A stretch of DNA of 17,675 nt from Caryophanales bacterium UBA6985 (lineage in GTDB: Bacteria > Bacillota_I > Bacilli_A > RF39 > UBA660): contig DJYF01000011.1 in NCBI GenBank assembly GCA_002450035.1, positions 1-17,675 on the forward strand. The letters are read 5' to 3'. Of this stretch, positions 1 to 7,586 are shown in pieces. Position 1 is the first letter of the stretch. The number at the start of each line of letters is the position of its first letter. The notes beneath the pieces are model-generated. The model was not told where the DNA came from and did not search any database. It saw nothing but the letters and a program-made list of their open reading frames with translations. The translations under genes were made by a program, and so were the position numbers.

Positions 1-176
1 GAATAGAGTTAATAGATATATTATTTGTAAGTATTAGTTGTTTACTTATAATGACTATGTTTATTACAAGTATATTATTTCAATTAGAAATAAATAGTAT
101 TTATTGTTTACTATACTTTAATATATTGATTTTAATACCACATGCACTAATAATTATTTACAATTTATTAAGATAA
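1..176 (+). CDS. C-terminal end of an unidentified membrane protein (5' truncated)
   Basis: An open frame enters the window and can be read from base 3 to a TAA at 174-176, giving about 57 residues with no start codon needed. The peptide is almost entirely hydrophobic. It has two probable membrane segments separated by a short polar stretch (FQLEINS) and ends in a short tail, YNLLR. The family cannot be recognised from this fragment. The stop codon overlaps the base of a terminator hairpin, and a new promoter follows, so it is probably the last gene of an upstream operon. A signal peptidase serving the secreted protein downstream is conceivable but has no motif support here. Confidence 0.55.
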   Translation, partial: IELIDILFVSISCLLIMTMFITSILFQLEINSIYCLLYFNILILIPHALIIIYNLLR

Positions 177-210
177 AGCGGATATTTAACATTATCTGCT
201 TTTATTTTTG
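175..210 (+). terminator. Rho-independent terminator after the truncated membrane gene
   Basis: A 10-bp stem pairs 175-184 (AAAGCGGATA) with 193-202 (TATCTGCTTT), with one G-U pair and an 8-nt loop. A T-rich tract follows up to 209. The left arm overlaps the stop codon at 174-176. Confidence 0.75.
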
Positions 211-239
211 TTTACTAAAATGTGTAAATAAACTATACT
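211..239 (+). promoter_or_regulatory. Sigma-A type promoter for the secreted-protein gene
   Basis: The -35 box TTTACT (211-216) and -10 box TATACT (234-239) are separated by exactly 17 nt. The predicted start of transcription near 246 leaves a leader of about 19 nt containing the Shine-Dalgarno AAGGTG at 253-258. Inferred from consensus match only. Confidence 0.6.
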
Positions 240-264
240 TATATTAGAATTGAAGGTGTAAACA

Positions 265-783
265 ATGTATGATAGAAATAAATTTTCATTTGTAGTTCTT
301 ACAGCTTTTGTATTCTTGTTTTCAATTATATGTATGAGTTTATCTTCATCTTATGGTTTAGATGAAGAAACTCCAAGATGGAACGTGTCATTTAACGCTG
401 TAAATGTAGTTGATAGTACTGCTTCTTTATATGATGAAGTTAGATTAAATAAGAATAGTACTTCATTATCAAAATTAGGTTTTATATTTGATAATGCTGG
501 GGATACAATTACATATAGAATAAATGTACTTAATTCAGGTAATAGAGATGCTGTTATTAGTTCTATTTTATTAAGCAGAGCAGTATGCTCAGATGCAACT
601 TATTGTGATAATTTAGACTATAACCTTACTTATGAAAATGGTACTGCAGTTTCAAGAGGAGATACGCTTCCTAAGAATAGTGGTGTAGTTATGTTATTAA
701 CATTTAAACATGTTGGTAATACACAAGATGGTGACGTTACAATTAAGAATATTGATTTTTCGATTAATTATATGGAAGGATAG
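265..783 (+). CDS. Secreted TasA/camelysin-like surface protein
   Basis: This 172-residue protein starts at an ATG preceded by AAGGTG. Residues 1-30 form an N-terminal signal: a short basic lead (MYDRNK), a hydrophobic core at about 8-26 and a small-residue end (SSSYG) suited to signal peptidase cleavage. The mature part looks like a beta-sandwich, with a conserved-looking stretch GDTITYRINVLNSGNRDA (79-96). This resembles the extracellular 'NsG' repeats of TasA/CalY- and DUF11-like proteins. C108 and C114 could form a disulfide outside the cell. There is no LPXTG anchor or second membrane segment, so it is probably released or loosely surface-bound. It is followed by the AI-2E permease after 5 nt, with the tail of this gene supplying the next ribosome site. 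The family placement is by resemblance and a specific role is unknown. Confidence 0.6.
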   Translation: MYDRNKFSFVVLTAFVFLFSIICMSLSSSYGLDEETPRWNVSFNAVNVVDSTASLYDEVRLNKNSTSLSKLGFIFDNAGDTITYRINVLNSGNRDAVISSILLSRAVCSDATYCDNLDYNLTYENGTAVSRGDTLPKNSGVVMLLTFKHVGNTQDGDVTIKNIDFSINYMEG

Positions 784-788
784 GTAAT

Positions 789-1988
789 ATGAAGGATATA
801 ATTCAAAGTAAATATTTTAAATGGGGTTTAACTGCTTTTTTAGTAATAGTTGCAGCTATGCTTTTAAATTATTTTATAGACAACATTGGTAATTTAATTA
901 GTCTAATAAGTGGTTTCTTAAAGATATTAACATCTTTAATAATTGGACTTGTTATTGCATATTTATTAAATCCAATTGTTAAATTCTTTGAAAAGAAAGC
1001 ATATAAGAATGTTAAATCTAGTAAGAAGAGAAGAAACATTTCTATAGCAACGACTTATGTAATTGCTATAGTTGTTACTGCCACTATTATTAGAATTGTA
1101 GTACCACAATTATTAAGTAGTGTAATCTTACTTATTCAACATTCAGATCAATATGCTATTACTATAACAAATTTCGTTAAAAAAACAGTTATTGGTGAAG
1201 CTAATTTTAGTACTTATAGTGTTTATATAAATGACTTTACTAATAGTTTAAAGAATAGCTTACCAGCACTTCAAAATGCTTTTTCTACTATTAGTAATGG
1301 TGTAGGAGTATTTGTATCAGGATTCTTTAATTTACTTATTGGTTTAGTATTCTCAGTATATATACTTGCTAATACTAAAGAATTTGCTGGTGGTACACGT
1401 AAAACACTTTATGCATTCTTTAATGTTGAAAAGGTAAATAATTTTATTAATAAAGTTAATTATGTAAATAGTATTTTCTTAAGATTTATTATTGGTAAAT
1501 TAACAGACTCAAGTATTGTTTGTTTAAGTACACTTGTATTTGTACTTGTATGTGGATATCCATATCCATTACTAATTGCAATACTTATTGGTATAACAGA
1601 TTTAATACCTTATTTTGGACCATATATTGGAACAATTCCAAGTGCAATTATTATTGCAGTTGTTAATCCAGTTAAGGCTGTTATATTTATTCTATTTATT
1701 ATTTGTTTACAACAAATTGATTCAAACTTTATTACACCAAGAATTCAATCAAATGCAACAGGATTACCATCATTCTGGGTTCTATTTGCAATTACAGTAT
1801 TTGGTGGATTATTTGGAGTTGTTGGACTTTTAATTGGAGTTCCATGCTTTACAATTATTTATGAAATTGTAAGAGACTTTATAAATGACAATTTAAGAAA
1901 GAAGAGTTTACCTGTTGAAACTGATTATTATACAACTTCAGCTCAACTGGAAGAGAAGAGAATAAAGGCTAAATTAAGTGAGGAATAG
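789..1988 (+). CDS. AI-2E family transporter (PerM/YtvI type)
   Basis: This 399-residue polytopic membrane protein has the usual length and plan of the AI-2E/UPF0118 family. Hydrophobic segments lie near residues 12-31, 34-60, 85-108, 172-196, 230-255 and 258-300, with a last pair at about 328-360. A basic cytoplasmic loop (68-83) and a soluble region (about 110-165) separate them. Family hallmarks are DLIPYFGPYIG at 271-281, LQQIDSNFITP at 307-317 and the glycine-rich GGLFGVVGLLIGVP at 339-352. Some members export quorum signals, others act as Na+/H+ antiporters or permeases, so the substrate cannot be assigned. It lies 5 nt after the secreted-protein gene, with AAGGA at 776-780 as ribosome site. 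Its stop codon lies in the left arm of the terminator that ends this unit. Confidence 0.9.
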   Translation: MKDIIQSKYFKWGLTAFLVIVAAMLLNYFIDNIGNLISLISGFLKILTSLIIGLVIAYLLNPIVKFFEKKAYKNVKSSKKRRNISIATTYVIAIVVTATIIRIVVPQLLSSVILLIQHSDQYAITITNFVKKTVIGEANFSTYSVYINDFTNSLKNSLPALQNAFSTISNGVGVFVSGFFNLLIGLVFSVYILANTKEFAGGTRKTLYAFFNVEKVNNFINKVNYVNSIFLRFIIGKLTDSSIVCLSTLVFVLVCGYPYPLLIAILIGITDLIPYFGPYIGTIPSAIIIAVVNPVKAVIFILFIICLQQIDSNFITPRIQSNATGLPSFWVLFAITVFGGLFGVVGLLIGVPCFTIIYEIVRDFINDNLRKKSLPVETDYYTTSAQLEEKRIKAKLSEE

Positions 1989-2010
1989 TATATTACTATT
2001 CTTTTCTTTT
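1983..2010 (+). terminator. Rho-independent terminator after the AI-2E gene
   Basis: A perfect 8-bp stem, GAATAGTA (1983-1990) with TACTATTC (1994-2001), closes a 3-nt loop and is followed by TTTTCTTTT. The stop codon TAG (1986-1988) is part of the left arm. The stem is AU-rich, so strength may be modest. Confidence 0.7.
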
Positions 2011-2018
2011 GCTTTTTT

Positions 2019-2027
2019 TGGTATAAT
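2019..2027 (+). promoter_or_regulatory. Extended -10 promoter of the rlmN operon
   Basis: TGG-TATAAT at 2019-2027 is an extended -10 element with a perfect hexamer. The -35 region at 17-nt spacing (1999-2004, TTCTTT) is poor and falls in the terminator tail. Predicted initiation near 2034 coincides with the Shine-Dalgarno AGGGTGG (2034-2040), giving a leader of only about 11 nt. Confidence 0.65.
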
Positions 2028-2044
2028 TGACATAGGGTGGAAAT

Positions 2045-3067
2045 ATGAATAGTATTTTTGATTATACAATTGAAATGTTAGAAGAATACTTTCTTAGTAT
2101 CGGAGAAAAGAAATTCAAAGCTAAACAAGTTTTTGAGTGGATATACCAAAAAAGGGTATATGACTTCGATCAAATGAGTAATCTTAGTATTGATTTAAGA
2201 AATAAACTTAAAGAAAACTTTGATATCTCTCTTTTAAAATTAAGAAAGAAACAAGTTAGTGAGGATACTTCTAAATATTTATTTGAATTATTCGATGGAA
2301 ATCTAATTGAGTCTGTTCTTATGAGACATGACTATGGTATTTCTGTTTGTGTTTCCTCTCAAATAGGTTGTAATATGGGATGTGCTTTTTGTGAGTCAGG
2401 TAGACTTAAAAAAGTAAGAGATTTACAAGCCTATGAAATAGTAACTCAAATACTTATGATTGAAGATGATATCAAAGAAAGAATATCATCTGTTGTAGTA
2501 ATGGGTATTGGAGAACCTTTTGATAATTATGATAATGTAATGAGATTTATAAGAATTATTAATGATCCAAAGGGAATTGCAATAGGTGCAAGACATATAA
2601 CTGTTTCAACATCTGGATTAATAAAAGGTATTGAAAAATATGGTAATGAAAAACTACAAACTAATTTAGCTGTAAGTTTACATGCACCTAATAATACTAT
2701 TAGAAACAAAATCATGCCTGTTAATAAGGCATTTAAAATAGAAGAACTAATTGATGCTATTTCTAAATATATTGAAAAGACAAATAGAAGAGTAACTATA
2801 GAATATTTGATGTTAGATAATGTAAATGATTCTATAGAGTGTGCAGATGAACTTGCTTCATTATTAAAAGGATTAAATGTTTATGTTAATTTAATACCAT
2901 ATAATGAAACTAGTCATATAGAATTCAAGAAAAGTAGTAATGAACATGTTATGAAATTCTATGATGAATTAAAGAAAAAAGGGATTAACGTTACTGTTAG
3001 ACGTAGATTTGGTAGTTTAATAGATGCAGCGTGTGGTCAGCTAAGAGCAAATGAGGTGAACAAGTAA
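2045..3067 (+). CDS. rlmN: Dual-specificity 23S rRNA/tRNA adenine-C2 methyltransferase RlmN
   Basis: RlmN is a cytoplasmic radical-SAM enzyme that methylates C2 of A2503 in 23S rRNA and of A37 in some tRNAs, supporting decoding fidelity. The 340-residue length is normal. The [4Fe-4S]/SAM motif CX3CX2C is C109, C113, C116. The catalytic cysteine pair is C102 (seven residues before the cluster, as in E. coli C118) and C330 in the C-terminal DAACGQL motif. GIGEPFDNYDN (about 155-165) is the conserved SAM-contact GxGEP motif. An N-terminal helical accessory domain (1-90) precedes the barrel. It is first in the operon and overlaps prpC by one base (TAATG). The same rlmN-prpC-prkC-rsgA-rpe order is known from Bacillus, which supports the assignment. 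A Cfr-type enzyme is less likely because this is the housekeeping context. Confidence 0.96.
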   Translation: MNSIFDYTIEMLEEYFLSIGEKKFKAKQVFEWIYQKRVYDFDQMSNLSIDLRNKLKENFDISLLKLRKKQVSEDTSKYLFELFDGNLIESVLMRHDYGISVCVSSQIGCNMGCAFCESGRLKKVRDLQAYEIVTQILMIEDDIKERISSVVVMGIGEPFDNYDNVMRFIRIINDPKGIAIGARHITVSTSGLIKGIEKYGNEKLQTNLAVSLHAPNNTIRNKIMPVNKAFKIEELIDAISKYIEKTNRRVTIEYLMLDNVNDSIECADELASLLKGLNVYVNLIPYNETSHIEFKKSSNEHVMKFYDELKKKGINVTVRRRFGSLIDAACGQLRANEVNK

Positions 3068-3810
3068 TGAAATCATTTTATATTACAGATACAGGCAAAG
3101 TTAGAAGTCATAATGAAGATTCTGTAACTATTGTTAAAAATGCTGCAAGTGAGCATTTAATGATTGTTGCTGATGGAATGGGAGGACATAGAGCTGGAGA
3201 AGTTGCTTCTTCTATGGTAATTCAACAAATAGGTGAAAGATTTCAAAAACTATCAACTATTGGATCTAAACAGGATGCAATTGCTTGGTTAAGAGAAAAT
3301 GTAAAAGAAGTAAACTCTAAAATAATTAGTTACTCAAATGAACATCCTGAAGCAGCTGGTCTTGGAACTACTTGTGTAATGGCTCTTTTAACTAAAGATA
3401 TGCTAATATTTGTTAATATTGGCGATTCGTCTGGATTTGTATTTAAAGATGGTAAATTGAAGAAAGTTACTAAAGATCACACTCTTGTTAATTTCTTAGT
3501 TGAAACTGGAGAATTAAGTGAAGAAGATGCAGTTAATCATCCTAAGAAGAATGTTTTAATGAAAGCTCTTGGTGCAACTGATAAATGTGAAATGGACATG
3601 TTTGAAGTTGAAACTGATGTTGATGCTATTATGTTATGTTCAGATGGACTAACTAATATGCTTAGTCAAGAACAAATTGAAAGAGTTTTAAATGATGATG
3701 ATTTATCTGTTGATAATAAATTAATTAAGCTTGTTAAGAAAGCTAATGTACGTGGGGGCCTTGATAATATTTCGATAGCATTCATAGACAAAGAAGGTGT
3801 ACGCAAATGA
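3067..3810 (+). CDS. prpC: PP2C-family Ser/Thr protein phosphatase PrpC/Stp
   Basis: This 247-residue metal-dependent phosphatase reverses phosphorylation by the PASTA kinase encoded next. PP2C motifs occur in order: NED at 16-18, VADGMGGH at 34-41 (metal ligands D36 and G37), GLGTT at 98-102, IGDSS at 118-122, KDHTLV at 136-141, CSDGLTNM at 191-198 (D193) and GGLDNIS at 230-236 (D233). The usual GDSR motif reads GDSS, so the arginine is replaced by serine, a small departure. Start ATG 3067 overlaps the rlmN stop, with GAGGTGA about 8 nt upstream as ribosome site. Its stop is TGA, the only TGA terminator seen in the window. It overlaps the kinase start as ATGA and is followed immediately by an in-frame TAA. 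The coupling suggests matched amounts of phosphatase and kinase. Confidence 0.95.
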   Translation: MKSFYITDTGKVRSHNEDSVTIVKNAASEHLMIVADGMGGHRAGEVASSMVIQQIGERFQKLSTIGSKQDAIAWLRENVKEVNSKIISYSNEHPEAAGLGTTCVMALLTKDMLIFVNIGDSSGFVFKDGKLKKVTKDHTLVNFLVETGELSEEDAVNHPKKNVLMKALGATDKCEMDMFEVETDVDAIMLCSDGLTNMLSQEQIERVLNDDDLSVDNKLIKLVKKANVRGGLDNISIAFIDKEGVRK

Positions 3811-5621
3811 TAACTAAAGGTCAAAGGATAAACGATAGATACCAGATAATGAAAACCATCGGTGAAGGTGGAATGGCTAATGTTTATCTTGCTTACGATA
3901 CTATACTTGATAGAAACGTAGCAGTAAAAGTTTTACGTGGAGACTTGGCGACTGATGAAAAATTTGTAAGAAGATTTCAAAGAGAAGCATTATCTGCTAG
4001 TAGTTTAAGTCATCCTAATATAGTAGAAGTATACGATGTAGGAGAAGATAATGGTTCTTACTACATAGTAATGGAATATATTAAAGGTAAACATTTAAAA
4101 CAATTACTTAAACAAAGAGGTAAACTTACTTTAACTGAAGTAGTTGATATCATGTTACAAGTAACTGATGGTATGAGTGCAGCACATGATAAATATATAA
4201 TTCATAGAGATATTAAACCTCAAAACATAATGATCTTAGAAAATGGATTAATAAAAATAACAGACTTTGGTATAGCGATGGCACTTAATTCAACTCAACT
4301 TACCCAAACTAATTCAGTAATGGGTTCAGTTCATTATTTACCACCTGAACAAGCAAGTGGTAAAGGTGCTACTATTCAAAGTGATGTATATTCAATGGGA
4401 ATTCTTATGTATGAGTTATTAACTGGTCAATTACCTTTTAAAGGTGATAATGCAGTTGAGATAGCTCTTAAACATATTAAAGAACCTTTCCCAAGAATTA
4501 GAAGTGTTCTTCCTAATTTACCTCAATCAATTGAGAATATCATTATGAAAGCAACAGCTAAGAATACTAAAAATAGATATGCTGATGCTAGAGAAATGCA
4601 TGATGATTTAATAACAGCTTTATCTGATGAAAGAGCAAGTGAACCAACATTTAGTTTTAAATATAAAGAAAATGATGGGGAAGAGATGGACGCAAAAGAA
4701 AAGAAAAAGACTGTTAAAAAAGATGATGTTGATTTATCTGGATTTGATGATGAAGAAGAAAAGAATAAAAAAGAAGATAAAAAGAGTGTAAAACATAAAG
4801 AAAATGAAGAAAAGGGTGATGTAGATATAAAAGCTCATAAGTTAAGTGAAAACGAAATTAAGCGTGAAATTCGTAGAAGAGAAAATAAGGTTTTATTAGT
4901 ACTTGGAGTAATATTTACAGCTTTAGTACTAATAATTGTTACAGCATTTGGTATTATGAATTTGACAGGTAATGTTAAAGAATTAAAGGTTCCAGATGTA
5001 TCAAATATGTCTGAAGTTGAAGCAGCTGATGCTTTAGAAAAAGCCGGTTTAACTGTAGCTGAGGAAAATAAATATGTTCCTAGTGCTGATATACCTGAAG
5101 GAAGTGTTGTTAAGACAGATCCTGCAGCTGGTAGAACAGTTAAATCTGGTAAAGAAATAGTACTTTATTTATCTAGTGGCGATGAAGCATATACTTTACC
5201 TGACTTTATAGGTGAAGATGCAAGTAATGTTAAGTATTCTTTAGAAAAGGAACATAATTTATATGTTCAAATTAAGGCAATTGATACTGATAAGAATGCT
5301 AAAGCAAATGAAATAATTTCTTCTGAACCTGCAGCAGGCGAAAGATTAAAATCAGGAGATACAGTAGTTTTATATATTAAACATATTGATGATGTTTATC
5401 CAGATTTCTCTAATTCAAGTTTAAGTGATATTGAAAATTGGTGTAATGATAATGGTGTTACATTATCTGAACCTGAATATGTTGAAACTTCAGATTATCC
5501 TGCTGGTACAATCTTCTATCAAAGTAAAGCAGCTGGTTCTAAAGTTCAAGCAGGTCAAACATTACAAATACGTATTGCTCAAGAACCATTTGATGCTGGT
5601 TCAGTAGTTGATATTGGATAG
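3807..5621 (+). CDS. prkC: Membrane Ser/Thr protein kinase with three PASTA domains
   Basis: This 604-residue PrkC/Stk-type kinase senses cell-wall fragments through extracellular PASTA repeats. The kinase domain (about 10-272) has the glycine loop GEGGMANVYLA (19-29), K41 in VAVKVL, HRDIKPQN (133-140, catalytic D135), DFG (153-155) and an activation segment with candidate phospho-sites T164 and T167 leading to GSVHYLPPEQ (173-182). A lysine/aspartate/glutamate-rich juxtamembrane linker (about 285-360) carries few aromatic residues. The single membrane helix is about 361-387. PASTA units follow at about 392-458, 459-527 and 528-592. The third begins atypically, with YPDFSN in place of a clear VPD. 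The chain ends soon after the last PASTA, with no wall anchor. It overlaps prpC by 4 nt. Typical family targets include division and cell-wall proteins and elongation factors. Confidence 0.96.
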   Translation: MITKGQRINDRYQIMKTIGEGGMANVYLAYDTILDRNVAVKVLRGDLATDEKFVRRFQREALSASSLSHPNIVEVYDVGEDNGSYYIVMEYIKGKHLKQLLKQRGKLTLTEVVDIMLQVTDGMSAAHDKYIIHRDIKPQNIMILENGLIKITDFGIAMALNSTQLTQTNSVMGSVHYLPPEQASGKGATIQSDVYSMGILMYELLTGQLPFKGDNAVEIALKHIKEPFPRIRSVLPNLPQSIENIIMKATAKNTKNRYADAREMHDDLITALSDERASEPTFSFKYKENDGEEMDAKEKKKTVKKDDVDLSGFDDEEEKNKKEDKKSVKHKENEEKGDVDIKAHKLSENEIKREIRRRENKVLLVLGVIFTALVLIIVTAFGIMNLTGNVKELKVPDVSNMSEVEAADALEKAGLTVAEENKYVPSADIPEGSVVKTDPAAGRTVKSGKEIVLYLSSGDEAYTLPDFIGEDASNVKYSLEKEHNLYVQIKAIDTDKNAKANEIISSEPAAGERLKSGDTVVLYIKHIDDVYPDFSNSSLSDIENWCNDNGVTLSEPEYVETSDYPAGTIFYQSKAAGSKVQAGQTLQIRIAQEPFDAGSVVDIG

Positions 5622-5626
5622 TTATT

Positions 5627-6478
5627 ATGGTTGGTAGAATTGTTAAGATAATTAGTAATACTTATACTGTATCATCTAATAACAATTTGTATGATTGCAT
5701 TCCAAGGGGTAAGTTTAGATATGAGGGATTTACCCCTTTGGTAGGTGATATAGTTGAATTTAATGAGAAAGAATTAGTTATAGATTCAGTACATAAAAGA
5801 ATTAATGAACTTAAAAGACCTGAGGTAGTTAATATTGATAATGTAATAATTGTAGCTAGTTTAACTAGACCTGATTTTAGTTCTTTCTTACTAGATAAGA
5901 TGATTGCTAATGTTACTTTAAAAAATATTAGTCCTATTATTGTGTTAACAAAGTCAGACCTTTTAACAAAGGAAAAGATGGAAGAGTTTATTCCAATTAT
6001 TGATTATTATAATAAAATTGGTATTCCAACTTTACTTAATAGTGAATTAGATAAAATAAAAGATTTAATAAAGGGTAAACTTGTTACATTAACAGGACAA
6101 ACAGGTGCTGGTAAATCCACACTTTTAAATAAGCTTAAACCTGAACTTAATATTAAGACTCAAGATATAAGTGAAGCACTTGGACGTGGTAAACATACTA
6201 CAAGACACACAGAAATTTATACTTTTGATGACTTTAGTATTGTTGATACTCCAGGTTTTAGTGCTCTTGATGTTGATGTTGAAAAAGAAAATATTAGATT
6301 TGCATTTGTTGAGTTTGACAATTCAGGATGTAGGTTTAATGACTGTATGCATATAAATGAAATTGGCTGTAGAGTTAAAGAACAAGTAGAAGCACATGAA
6401 GTAATGACTTCTAGATATGAAAATTATAGAAAGATGGTTGAAGAATATGAAGATATCGGTAAGCATTCTAAAAAATAA
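5627..6478 (+). CDS. rsgA: Ribosome small-subunit biogenesis GTPase RsgA
   Basis: RsgA (YloQ/CpgA) is a circularly permuted GTPase that checks late assembly of the 30S subunit. The 283-residue chain has an N-terminal OB-fold (1-65), then the GTPase motifs in permuted order: G4 TKSD (108-111), G1 GQTGAGKST (157-165), the switch region GRGKHTTRH (186-194) and G3 DTPG (207-210). A zinc knuckle follows, with C235, C240, H242 and C248. The gene begins 5 nt after the prkC stop with only a weak ribosome site, so translation probably depends on the upstream gene. In Bacillus CpgA is a substrate of PrkC and PrpC, which matches the adjacency. Its 3' end overlaps rpe by 32 nt. Confidence 0.95.
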   Translation: MVGRIVKIISNTYTVSSNNNLYDCIPRGKFRYEGFTPLVGDIVEFNEKELVIDSVHKRINELKRPEVVNIDNVIIVASLTRPDFSSFLLDKMIANVTLKNISPIIVLTKSDLLTKEKMEEFIPIIDYYNKIGIPTLLNSELDKIKDLIKGKLVTLTGQTGAGKSTLLNKLKPELNIKTQDISEALGRGKHTTRHTEIYTFDDFSIVDTPGFSALDVDVEKENIRFAFVEFDNSGCRFNDCMHINEIGCRVKEQVEAHEVMTSRYENYRKMVEEYEDIGKHSKK

Positions 6479-7088
6479 AACATCTTTTGAAGACTCTATA
6501 AAAGAAGTAGAAAAAACTGATGCTGATTATATTCATGTAGATGTCATGGATGGAAAATTTGTTAATAATAAAACATTTGAAATTGATGATGTTTTAAGAT
6601 TATTTAAAGATACTACTAAAGATTTAGACATCCATTTGATGGTTAATCATCCTAAAGAATATATTGATGCTTTTTCTAAACTAAAAGCTTGTAAATATAT
6701 AATTATTCATGAAGAGATAAATCATGATATAGGAGACTTAATTGAATATATCCACTTTAAAGGTAAAAAAGCAGGTATAGCCATTAATCCTTATACTAAA
6801 GTTGAAGCTGTTAAACCTTATTTAGAAAACACAGATTACTGTTTAATAATGGGAGTTATTCCAGGTTTTGGTGGTCAAGAATTAATTACGTCAACTACTA
6901 TGAAGATTGATGAATTAATGCGTATTCGTGATGATCTTGATTATCACTTTGAAATATCATTTGATGGTGGAGTAAATGGAGATACAATTAAGTTACTTGA
7001 TGGACTTGATATTGCAGTATCTGGTTCATTTGTTGCTATGAGTGATAATTATCAAAAACAAATAAATAAACTTAGAAGAGGAGAATAA
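6447..7088 (+). CDS. rpe: Ribulose-phosphate 3-epimerase
   Basis: Rpe interconverts D-ribulose 5-phosphate and D-xylulose 5-phosphate in the pentose phosphate pathway. I place the start at ATG 6447 rather than 6417, because family members begin MKISPSIL and this one reads MKISVSILKN. That gives 213 residues, close to the usual 215-225. Metal and acid-base residues are in place: H30 and D32 with M34 in YIHVDVMDG, H63 in DIHLMV, and D173 in SFDGGVN. The phosphate-binding loops are PGFGGQ (139-144) and SGSFV (192-196). The usual PN of the FVPN loop reads NN (40-41), a mild divergence. The start lies inside the end of rsgA, so the two are translationally coupled. This is the fifth conserved gene of the rlmN-rpe block. 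Confidence 0.93.
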   Translation: MKISVSILKNKTSFEDSIKEVEKTDADYIHVDVMDGKFVNNKTFEIDDVLRLFKDTTKDLDIHLMVNHPKEYIDAFSKLKACKYIIIHEEINHDIGDLIEYIHFKGKKAGIAINPYTKVEAVKPYLENTDYCLIMGVIPGFGGQELITSTTMKIDELMRIRDDLDYHFEISFDGGVNGDTIKLLDGLDIAVSGSFVAMSDNYQKQINKLRRGE

Positions 7089-7090
7089 TA

Positions 7091-7579
7091 ATGAGTGTTT
7101 TAAGAAAATATCTAATAGTCTTTTTAATTTCTATGGTTCCTCTTGTAGAGTTAAGAGGTGCAGTTCCTGTTGGTGTTGCATCAGGAGGATTTGCTCTTCC
7201 TTTTTGGAGTGTTTTAGTAATATCTATAATAGGTAATATGATACCTGTTCCATTTATATTTTTCTTTGCTAGAAAAGTACTTATATGGGGTAAAGATAAG
7301 AAATTAACTAGAAAGTTTTTCACATTTTGTTTAAAGAAGGGTGAAAAAGGTGGAAAGAAGTTACAAGCTAAAGCTGGAAATGGAATATATTTTGCTTTAA
7401 TGTTATTTGTTGGTATTCCTGTTCCTGGAACTGGGGCTTGGACTGGTACACTTGCAGCCTCAATACTTGACTTAGATTTTAAAAAGTCTATTATTGCTGT
7501 TATATGCGGTGTAGTACTTGCTGGTGTTATCATGGGAGTTGGTACTCTTATTGGTAATGGTATTGCAGGAATGATTTAG
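7091..7579 (+). CDS. Small multidrug-export family membrane protein (COG2426/PF06695)
   Basis: This 162-residue integral membrane protein has the PF06695 signature. A re-entrant-like N-terminal motif VELRGAVPVG (19-28) is mirrored by VGIPVPGTGAWTG (107-119), with hydrophobic helices near 5-17, 38-60, 98-110 and 134-158. A basic loop (about 61-96) faces the cytoplasm. The family is named for putative drug export but its true substrate is not established, so the name should be read with caution. The start ATG 7091 lies just after the rpe stop, with GAGGAG (7078-7083) as a strong ribosome site. The position following rpe is where thiN commonly sits in Bacillus. An apparent 153-residue frame on the opposite strand is a shadow of this gene. 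Confidence 0.85.
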   Translation: MSVLRKYLIVFLISMVPLVELRGAVPVGVASGGFALPFWSVLVISIIGNMIPVPFIFFFARKVLIWGKDKKLTRKFFTFCLKKGEKGGKKLQAKAGNGIYFALMLFVGIPVPGTGAWTGTLAASILDLDFKKSIIAVICGVVLAGVIMGVGTLIGNGIAGMI

Positions 7580-7586
7580 GTGAATT

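Noticed and set aside
6417..6446. Upstream ATG at 6417 as the start of rpe
   Set aside because: The family's N-terminus begins at the MKIS of ATG 6447; the earlier start adds ten residues unlike Rpe and a larger overlap with rsgA.
7072..7533. 153-residue open frame on the - strand
   Set aside because: It lies fully opposite the PF06695 gene, has no promoter or ribosome site and reads as a low-complexity shadow of a membrane-protein gene.
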